Shown here in pieces: positions 1 to 4,987 of a stretch of DNA of 8,748 bases (its first letter is position 1; every line of letters starts with the position of its first letter). Origin of the DNA: an uncultured Acetobacter sp. (lineage in GTDB: Bacteria; Pseudomonadota; Alphaproteobacteria; Acetobacterales; Acetobacteraceae); assembly GCA_937900755.1 (NCBI GenBank), contig CALCDN010000010.1, positions 1 to 8,748 of the forward strand, read 5' to 3'. The translations under genes were made by a program, and so were the position numbers. The notes below the pieces were generated by a model that was given only the letters and a program-made list of their open reading frames with translations, was not told the origin of the DNA and ran no database searches.

Positions 1-106
1 CGACGGGAAGCGGGGAGGACGCGCTGAGCGCAGGGCCGGCCAGCAGGCAGGCGAGCGTACCGCCCGCCATTAAAGCGGGAATGGAGCGCGCGTTAATGGC
101 TTTCAT
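1..106 (-). CDS. Exported protein, N-terminal part only (runs off the left edge)
   Basis: The reading frame is open from an ATG at 106 to the window edge, giving 35 residues. It begins MKAINARSIPALM and continues with a hydrophobic stretch to a likely signal peptidase I site after PALSA (about residues 25-29). A basic N-region, hydrophobic core and small residues at -3/-1 form a standard Sec signal peptide, so the product is probably periplasmic or outer-membrane. A Cys at about residue 20 lacks a good lipobox, so a lipoprotein is less likely. The ATG at 106 overlaps the last 14 nt of the gene before it, and I see no clear Shine-Dalgarno sequence, which fits translational coupling. An internal ATG at 70 would remove the charged N-region and is disfavoured. 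Nothing of the mature protein is visible, so its function is unknown. Confidence 0.62.
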   Translation of the reverse strand, partial: MKAINARSIPALMAGGTLACLLAGPALSASSPLPV

Positions 107-266
107 TCAGGCCCATGGTCTGGGCAGGCTGGCCGGGCATGGGTTGGCCGGTCATAAGGGCGGCAAAGCCGGAATACATGGAGCACAGCACAATAACGCC
201 AACCATGATGGCTCCGGCGATAATGGCTATGCGGACAACTTTGTCCGCTTTTTCGTTATCGGTCAT
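93..266 (-). CDS. Small single-pass membrane protein, 57 aa
   Basis: The 57-residue product starts MTDNEKADKVVR, has one strongly hydrophobic segment (about residues 11-34) and ends in a Gly/Pro/Gln-rich tail with a short GQPMP/GQPAQ duplication. The charged N-terminus and single helix suggest an inner-membrane micro-protein; orientation is uncertain. The frame is open further upstream to 470, but that extension overlaps the lipoprotein gene and looks like noise (Arg/Pro-rich). I chose the ATG at 266 because it lies 11 nt inside the end of the lipoprotein gene, a usual coupling geometry. Its own end overlaps the start of the exported protein gene by 14 nt. I do not recognise the family. It may work with the lipoprotein and exported protein in an envelope complex, but that is inference from gene order only. 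Confidence 0.6.
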   Translation of the reverse strand: MTDNEKADKVVRIAIIAGAIMVGVIVLCSMYSGFAALMTGQPMPGQPAQTMGLNESH

Positions 267-513
267 ACTGGAGTGTCCCGCTATTGTTGTTGGGCTGTCT
301 TTGGGAAGTATTACCCGACTTGGTATAGTTGGTCGCGCTTGCCGGTGTTGCGGGCGGCCTGTACCAGTCGGGTCTGGCCTGACCCTTATGGCTGTGCGGA
401 TGGTAATAATGCGCATGAGGGTCATCAGCACAGGCCGAAAGTCCTGCAAGGACCAGAGCAAACATGGCAAGCCGGGAGCGGGAGCACATCATCTGTTTCA
501 TGCCTTTGAGCAT
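256..513 (-). CDS. Small His-rich lipoprotein
   Basis: The product has a lipoprotein signal: a basic N-region (KQMMCSRSR), a hydrophobic core (LAMFALVLAG) and the lipobox LSAC, with Cys about 28 residues after the chosen start. The mature part begins CADDPHAHYYHPHSHKG, with five His in ten residues, and continues as a low-complexity Pro/Ser/Asn/Gln-rich tail of about 45 residues. Asp at +3 rather than +2 gives no clear inner-membrane retention signal by the E. coli rule, so outer-membrane sorting is possible. The His cluster could bind a divalent metal, but this is unproven. The start at 513 has an AGG a few bases upstream. The ATG at 501 gives a more compact signal peptide, and an ATG at 564 is also in frame. 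It is probably the first gene of the three-gene minus-strand operon. Family not recognised. Confidence 0.62.
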   Translation of the reverse strand: MLKGMKQMMCSRSRLAMFALVLAGLSACADDPHAHYYHPHSHKGQARPDWYRPPATPASATNYTKSGNTSQRQPNNNSGTLQYDR

Positions 514-757
514 ACGCCTAATTTTTCCGACCGAAAAGTCTTGGCCTGTGTGGTTTGGGGTCATGCCTTATGGGTTCAGCAGGTTCGGTAAAACAGGCAG
601 GTATGCAATGTGCGCATGTTCGCGCATGGTGCTTGCAGGTGTGGCATGGTTGCGTCTGGCCTGTTAAAAGCGGAAGCAGAGAGACGTATCTGCCATTTCC
701 TTGCCTTATCATTGTGTTAGCAAGGGCCGAATCAGGCAGGTTTTTGGAAAGAGGGGC
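514..757. other. Divergent intergenic region between lipoprotein operon and antiporter
   Basis: This stretch of about 245 bases separates two divergent transcription units and should hold both promoters. I cannot place a convincing -35/-10 pair on either strand. The best plus-strand candidate (TTAAAA at 664, 17 bp, TATCTG at 687) is weak. The heptamer GCGCATG occurs at 612-618 and again at 622-628, ten bases apart, which is about one helical turn and might be a protein-binding site. A small dyad, TTTTC/GAAAA, lies at 523-537 just before the lipoprotein start. Open frames here have no credible start or protein character. Confidence 0.4.
746..757 (+). promoter_or_regulatory. Ribosome-binding site of the antiporter gene
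   Basis: The purine run GGAAAGAGGGG lies directly before two in-frame ATGs, at 758 and 764. The spacing of AGAGG is tight for 758 (3-4 nt) and close to ideal for 764 (about 9 nt). Either ATG is far better than the TTG at 701, which has no such signal. Confidence 0.6.
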
Positions 758-3403
758 ATGGGTATGGCGGTAACAGGTCTGGCTGCGATACTACTTGTTA
801 TTGCGCTCCTTCTGGTTGTTGTCAGCGCAGTGCAGCCCATTGCCCGCAAGCTTGAACTGTCCGAGACTGTGCTACTGGCCATTGTGGGCATTATCATTGG
901 CTCACTGGCGGATTTTGCGCTGCGCACGTCCTATGCCTCAGCCCTGAGCGGCATAGCCGAAACCTTGCTGGATTTTCCCATAAGCAGTGAGTCGTTCCTG
1001 CTTATTTTTCTGCCTGTTCTGGTTTTTCAGGGCGCTCTGGCCATAGATGTGCGCCGCCTTGCGCATGAGGCGGCAACCGTGCTGCTGCTGGCGGTGGTGG
1101 CGGTAGCCCTTTCCACGGCGCTGATCGGTTTTGCCCTCATGCCGTTCGCGGGCATGCCACTTGTGGTGTGCCTGCTGCTGGGCTCCATTGTGGCCACCAC
1201 GGACCCGTCCGCCGTGGCGGGTATTTTTCGTGATATCGGGGCGTCCACCCGCCTGACCCGCCTGGTGGAAGGCGAGGCGCTGCTCAATGACGCGGCGGCC
1301 ATTTCCATTTTTTCCATCCTGCTGCCCTCGGTCACGCTGCACCGCGCCATTCATCCGGGGGATGCGGTTGTTTCGTTTGTCGTGTCCTTTGCCGGGGCGC
1401 TGGTGGTGGGGGTGCTATGCGGGCGGCTTACACTAGCCATGATGTCGGCCATTGGCAGTTCTGCGGCCGAAATTACGCTCAGCGTTGCACTCCCCTATGT
1501 TGTGTACATTATTTCGGACGATTTTCTGGACGTGTCGGGCGTTGTGGCAACGGCTGCGGCAGGGCTGACGCTCTCGGTTTACGGGCCATCGACCGTGCGA
1601 CCCCAGACATGGCTCTTTCTTAACCAGTTGTGGCAGCAACTGGTGTTCTGGGCTGGCTCCTTGGTGTTTGTGCTGGCGTCCATGCTGGTGCCGCATCTTT
1701 TGGTGGGCATGACCCGCTGGGACTGGGTGCTTATCCTTATCGCAAGTGTTGCGGGGCTGACCGCGCGCGCCGCCGTGGTGTTTGGCATGCTGCCGCTGCT
1801 GGCGTGGTCGCGCCTTTCGCCGCCTGTGCCAACACCCTTCAAGGTGACCATGGTATGGGGGGGGCTGCGCGGCGCCATTACACTGGCCCTGGCTCTGGCG
1901 GTTACGGAAAACGAGCACGTAGCCACACCCATTGCCCATTTTATTGGTATTATCGCCACCGGTTTTGTGCTGATCACCCTGCTGGTCAACGGCACCACGC
2001 TGCGCTCGCTTGTGCTGTTTTTGAAGCTTGACCAGCTCTCCTCCATTGATGAGGCCATGCGGCACCAGGTTCTGGGCATTGGCCTGGGCAATGTGCGCGA
2101 ACGGGCAAAAAAACTGGGTGGCGAGCTGGGTTTTGGCACGGATGCCACGCGCCCGGTACTCGACCAGATCGAGCGCCGCGCGGAGGAGGAGCAGGCCGCC
2201 AATGTGTTCGATCAGGCCCTGTCCGATACCCAGCGCGTCAACCTCGCCCTGATTACCATCGCCAGCCAGGAACGCTCCTTGCTGCTGGACCTGTTCCGCA
2301 TGCAGGGCCTGTCGCGCCGCGTGATGGAAACCCTGCTGCGCTCGTCCGAGGCGGCTATTGATGGGGCAAGGCTGGAAGGGCGCCTGGGGTATGTGCGCGC
2401 CCTGCGGCGGCGGCTCAGCCCATCCTTCCGTTTTGATCTGGCCCAGTGGATCCATAATTACCTGCGGTGGGACCGGCCGCTGATGCTGTGCATGGCCGAA
2501 CGGTTTGAAATGCTGATGGTGGCGCATTTCATTTCCATTTCGCTGACCCGGTTCATGCGTGAGCGCCTTGAGCCCACGCTGGGCAGCCGCATTGGGGAAA
2601 TCGTGGCCGAGGTGCTCTCGCGCCAGCGCAAGCTGCTTGACGAGGCGCTGGAGACCCTGCGCCTGCATTATCACGGCTATGCCGAAGCGCTGGAAAACCG
2701 CATATTCCGCCAGATCGCCCTCCGCCTGGAGGGGGAGGAATATGACACCCTGCTTGCCGAATCCCTTATCAGCGATGAACTCAACCGCGAACTGCTCAAG
2801 GAACTGGAACGGCGCAGGCACCGCCTGAACAAGCGCCTGAGCTTTGACCTGCGCAGCGGGATCGAGGAGCGGATTAAACATGCCGCCGTGTTCCGGGGCC
2901 TGCCGGGTGCCGAACTGCACGACCTGGCCACCACGACATCCCTGCGCTTTGTTGCCCCGCAGGAACTGCTGTGCCGCAAGGGGCAGAAGATGCGCTACGT
3001 TTACTTCATCAGTGCGGGGCTGGTGGAAGCGCATGTGGCTGGGGTGGATGAACTGTACGGAGCGGGGGACCTGCTTGGCGCGCAGGAAGCGCTCCATGGC
3101 TGGCGGTGTGTTGGCAATGTGCGTGCGGTGCAGTTCGGGCACTTCATGGCCATCAAGGCATCACGCTTCCGCCGTCTGGTGGATGACTACCCGGTTGTGA
3201 TGCAGAATATAGAAACCATTCTGCGCAAGCGCGAGGCGGGGGAACGCCCGACATCCCTCCTGCCAAGGCGGAAAATTGCCGCCATGGATGAGGATGGCTT
3301 GGCGGCCAGGGCACTGCTCGCGCCGGAGACGGAGATGCTGGCCCTTATGCCCCCGGAAAAGCCGGTGGATGGGAGCGCATCGGGCAAAAAGGCAGGCGCG
3401 TAA
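758..3403 (+). CDS. CPA1/NhaP-type monovalent cation/H+ antiporter with C-terminal cNMP-binding-like domain
   Basis: This 881-residue protein probably exchanges cytoplasmic Na+ (or K+) for H+ across the inner membrane. Residues 1-423 are very hydrophobic, with roughly 12-13 membrane segments. Family hallmarks are VATTDPSAV (about 145-153, TDP), EGEALLNDAAAI (171-182, containing the Asn-Asp ion-site pair N177-D178 typical of CPA1) and WGGLRGAITLALAL (367-380). Residues 425-705 form a charged, largely helical cytoplasmic region. Residues 706-820 resemble a cyclic-nucleotide-binding beta-roll (HAAVFRGLPGAELHDLA, then an LLGAQEAL cassette), as in plant SOS1-like and other bacterial long-tail antiporters. 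The cassette departs from the usual FGE(L/I)AL pattern: the key Glu is not in place and one residue seems inserted, so ligand binding is doubtful. ATG 758 (or 764) is preferred because of the purine-rich site just upstream. It converges with the HdeD-like gene. Ion selectivity cannot be read from the sequence. Confidence 0.9.
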   Translation: MGMAVTGLAAILLVIALLLVVVSAVQPIARKLELSETVLLAIVGIIIGSLADFALRTSYASALSGIAETLLDFPISSESFLLIFLPVLVFQGALAIDVRRLAHEAATVLLLAVVAVALSTALIGFALMPFAGMPLVVCLLLGSIVATTDPSAVAGIFRDIGASTRLTRLVEGEALLNDAAAISIFSILLPSVTLHRAIHPGDAVVSFVVSFAGALVVGVLCGRLTLAMMSAIGSSAAEITLSVALPYVVYIISDDFLDVSGVVATAAAGLTLSVYGPSTVRPQTWLFLNQLWQQLVFWAGSLVFVLASMLVPHLLVGMTRWDWVLILIASVAGLTARAAVVFGMLPLLAWSRLSPPVPTPFKVTMVWGGLRGAITLALALAVTENEHVATPIAHFIGIIATGFVLITLLVNGTTLRSLVLFLKLDQLSSIDEAMRHQVLGIGLGNVRERAKKLGGELGFGTDATRPVLDQIERRAEEEQAANVFDQALSDTQRVNLALITIASQERSLLLDLFRMQGLSRRVMETLLRSSEAAIDGARLEGRLGYVRALRRRLSPSFRFDLAQWIHNYLRWDRPLMLCMAERFEMLMVAHFISISLTRFMRERLEPTLGSRIGEIVAEVLSRQRKLLDEALETLRLHYHGYAEALENRIFRQIALRLEGEEYDTLLAESLISDELNRELLKELERRRHRLNKRLSFDLRSGIEERIKHAAVFRGLPGAELHDLATTTSLRFVAPQELLCRKGQKMRYVYFISAGLVEAHVAGVDELYGAGDLLGAQEALHGWRCVGNVRAVQFGHFMAIKASRFRRLVDDYPVVMQNIETILRKREAGERPTSLLPRRKIAAMDEDGLAARALLAPETEMLALMPPEKPVDGSASGKKAGA

Positions 3404-3417
3404 CCCTTGACGCCTGC
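3386..3417 (-). terminator. Intrinsic terminator of the HdeD-like gene, inside the antiporter 3' end
   Basis: Read on the minus strand, GCAGGCG (3417-3411) pairs with CGCCTGC (3398-3392) as a perfect 7-bp stem with a 12-nt loop, followed after one C by five T (3390-3386). It begins 21 nt past the HdeD-like stop codon. There is no T tract on the plus side, so it should act only on the minus-strand transcript. It overlaps the antiporter stop codon and its final codons. Confidence 0.65.
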
Positions 3418-3438
3418 TCTGCCCTGGGGGGCTCTGTT

Positions 3439-3969
3439 CTAGCGCGCGTTGCTCTGGCGCAGGGCCAGGCCAAACTGTACCCAGCCAATGCCGCTGGCGA
3501 TCAGTTCAACGGCAATAAACGTGCCAATCAGCCACAGGCCGGACCAGGGCAGGCTCAGGTAAAGGCAGACGCCAACCGCAAGGCTGATCAGCCCGCTGCC
3601 CAGAATAATGCCCCATCCCGGCAGGCCACGGTACTGCAACGCCATGACCGAACGCAGCACGCCAACAACAATAAAACAGACCGAGGCAAAAATCGTAATG
3701 GCCAGGGAGCCCGAGACCGGCTCCTTGATCAGCAGCGCACCGGCAATAACATAAAGCCCGCCGCAGAGCAGGGAAAACACGAAGCCCCCCCAGTCCTTGA
3801 CCGCAAGGGCGTGCACACCTTGCATGATCCCGGCGAAAATAAGCAGGCCACCGATAAACATGGTGCTTGCGAGGGTTACGGACACGGCATCAATACAGGC
3901 GACAAAGCCCAGTATGACCAGTGCAATGCCCAGCATGACGAAGAGAGCCCATTTGTGTGCGAATGGCAT
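3439..3969 (-). CDS. HdeD family (DUF308) acid-resistance-type membrane protein
   Basis: The 176-residue integral membrane protein has six predicted helices at about residues 7-26, 32-55, 62-81, 87-109, 118-138 and 144-168. They are joined by short loops and arranged as repeated two-helix units, as in HdeD/DUF308 proteins (E. coli HdeD is about 190 residues). HdeD is linked to acid resistance at high cell density in E. coli; its molecular activity is not well defined. I chose the ATG at 3969 because AAGGA lies 8 nt upstream (3982-3978). The ATG at 3978, three codons earlier, has only a poorly placed site. The gene has its own terminator and is convergent with the antiporter. An acid- or envelope-stress role is inferred from the family, not shown here. 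Confidence 0.83.
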   Translation of the reverse strand: MPFAHKWALFVMLGIALVILGFVACIDAVSVTLASTMFIGGLLIFAGIMQGVHALAVKDWGGFVFSLLCGGLYVIAGALLIKEPVSGSLAITIFASVCFIVVGVLRSVMALQYRGLPGWGIILGSGLISLAVGVCLYLSLPWSGLWLIGTFIAVELIASGIGWVQFGLALRQSNAR

Positions 3970-3977
3970 GGATTTCA

Positions 3978-3982
3978 TCCTT
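3978..3982 (-). promoter_or_regulatory. Shine-Dalgarno that selects the HdeD-like start
   Basis: AAGGA on the minus strand sits 8 nt before the ATG at 3969. It overlaps the alternative ATG at 3978, so it cannot serve that one. This favours the shorter protein. Confidence 0.55.
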
Positions 3983-4088
3983 GCGTGCCAGAGGGGTAGA
4001 GTGGTGTTCTGATAGTATGTTACGCCACGTTAATACAAAGCAAAAACGGGCCACAGGCCACTAATCCACACCATACGCATGGCTTTTG

Positions 4089-4117
4089 TTGACAGTTCGG
4101 TGGCGTTCTCGTAAATC
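4089..4117 (+). promoter_or_regulatory. Probable sigma-70-type promoter of rpsD
   Basis: A perfect -35 hexamer TTGACA (4089-4094) is followed by a 17-bp spacer and TAAATC (4112-4117) as a weaker -10 (3 of 6 to consensus). It lies in the divergent gap before rpsD, and transcription would begin near 4124, leaving a leader of about 147 nt. The opposite promoter for the HdeD-like gene should lie between 3983 and 4088; the AT-richer stretch near 4005-4045 is the likely place, but no pair there is convincing. Confidence 0.55.
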
Positions 4118-4270
4118 CTGCGACCATTGCCGGGAATGTGGACAGACCGGCCAGCGCCTTTTTGCTGGTAATGCGGTATGCGCCCGCTCCGATCCGTGGT
4201 GGACGGAGACTACCGGTGTAATGACGGGCTGTTTCTCCCAGCCCGCCTGTTGAGAGATGAAGAGCGCACT
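4118..4270 (+). ncRNA. Structured 5' leader of rpsD
   Basis: The leader holds several inverted repeats. They are CCAGC/GCTGG (4151-4155 with 4164-4168), TCCGT/ACGGA (4193-4197 with 4203-4207), and a clean 7-bp stem CGGGCTG/CAGCCCG (4225-4231 with 4239-4245, loop TTTCTCC) about 25 nt before the start codon. CTCCG (4187-4191) can pair with CGGAG (4204-4208) instead of the second hairpin, giving a possible switch. No U-run follows the last stem, so it is not a terminator. S4 represses its own translation through mRNA structure in enterics and bacilli; a similar role here is inference, and I do not match it to a named RNA family. Confidence 0.4.
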
Positions 4271-4888
4271 ATGAGCAAGCGCCTTGAGAGCAAGTACAAA
4301 ATCAATCGCCGCCTGGGCGTAAACCTGTGGGGCCGTGCAAAGTCCCCCGTTAACCGTCGTGAATACGGTCCGGGCCAGCATGGCCAGCGCCGCAAGGGCA
4401 AGCCTTCCGACTTTTCCGTCCAGCTGATGGCCAAGCAGAAGCTCAAGGGCTACTACGGCAACATCACGGAAAAGCAGTTCCGCCGTTACTATCAGGAAGC
4501 CGTGCGTCGCAAGGGCGATACGTCTGAAAACCTGATCAACCTGCTCGAACGTCGCCTGGACGCGGTCATCTACCGCATGAAGTTCGCGATCACGCCGTTT
4601 GCCGCACGCCAGTTCATCAGCCATGGCCACATTCTGGTCAACGGCCGCAAGCTGAACATCCCGTCCTACATCGTTAAAGATGGTGACGTGATTGAAGTGC
4701 GCGAAAAGTCTAAGCAGCTTGCCATCGTTCTGGATGCAACACAGTCCGCCGAGCGCGACGTGCCGGAATACATGGAAGTGGATCATCGCCAGATGAAGGG
4801 CACGTACCTGCGTGGCCCGCAGCTTTCCGATGTGCCGTATCCGGTGCAGATGGAACCGAACCTGGTGGTCGAATTCTACTCCCGTTAA
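4271..4888 (+). CDS. rpsD: 30S ribosomal protein S4
   Basis: The 205-residue product aligns by eye with S4 along its whole length. It starts MSKRLESKYKINRRLG and contains the conserved GPGQHGQ loop (34-40). A helical region with YYGNITEKQFRRYY (61-74) is followed by the S4 RNA-binding fold at about 92-147, including ARQFISHGHILVNG. It ends LVVEFYSR. S4 is a primary 16S rRNA-binding protein that nucleates 30S assembly and influences decoding accuracy. The N-terminus lacks the Cys zinc site found in some S4 forms. The ATG at 4271 is chosen because it gives the standard N-terminus, with GAAGAG 6 nt upstream; the frame is also open to an ATG at 4178, but those 31 codons lie in the structured leader. 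The gene stands alone, with its own promoter and terminator. Confidence 0.97.
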   Translation: MSKRLESKYKINRRLGVNLWGRAKSPVNRREYGPGQHGQRRKGKPSDFSVQLMAKQKLKGYYGNITEKQFRRYYQEAVRRKGDTSENLINLLERRLDAVIYRMKFAITPFAARQFISHGHILVNGRKLNIPSYIVKDGDVIEVREKSKQLAIVLDATQSAERDVPEYMEVDHRQMKGTYLRGPQLSDVPYPVQMEPNLVVEFYSR

Positions 4889-4913
4889 TCGGGAACTCCG
4901 GTTCGACCTGTGG

Positions 4914-4958
4914 ACGCCGGGTGGAGGGGTTACTCTCCACCCGGCGTTTGCCGTTTTT
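4914..4958 (+). terminator. Strong intrinsic terminator after rpsD
   Basis: ACGCCGGGTGGAG (4914-4926) pairs perfectly with CTCCACCCGGCGT (4935-4947): 13 bp, 8-nt loop. T-rich sequence follows (4947-4949 and five T at 4954-4958). It starts 26 nt past the rpsD stop. No A-run precedes it, so it should act mainly on the plus strand. Confidence 0.92.
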
Positions 4959-4987
4959 ATTCATGCCAGAAGCCCCGGAACTGATTT

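Noticed and set aside
267..470. N-terminal extension of the 57-residue membrane protein to 470
   Set aside because: The extension overlaps most of the lipoprotein gene in another frame and is Arg/Pro/Thr-rich without structure. The ATG at 266 fits coupling to the upstream stop.
81..591. Plus-strand open frames across the left-edge cluster
   Set aside because: They lie opposite the three minus-strand genes, with odd composition and no signal peptide, domain or ribosome-binding site. The minus-strand lipobox, membrane helix and signal peptide are more convincing.
701..757. TTG start at 701 adding 19 residues to the antiporter
   Set aside because: The added residues are polar and basic, no ribosome-binding site precedes the TTG, and a strong purine-rich site stands right before the ATGs at 758 and 764.
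1433..3142. Minus-strand open frame of 569 codons opposite the antiporter
   Set aside because: It is His/Gln/Arg/Pro-rich with no recognisable domain and lies entirely antisense to a well-supported antiporter gene. Long antisense frames are common in GC-rich DNA.
4225..4245. Hairpin before rpsD as a terminator or attenuator
   Set aside because: The stem is strong but is followed by CCTGTTGAG rather than a T tract, so it is more likely a translational-control or stability element.
4061..4786. Minus-strand open frame of 241 codons opposite rpsD and its leader
   Set aside because: It is antisense to the highly conserved S4 gene and spans its promoter. No family features are visible.
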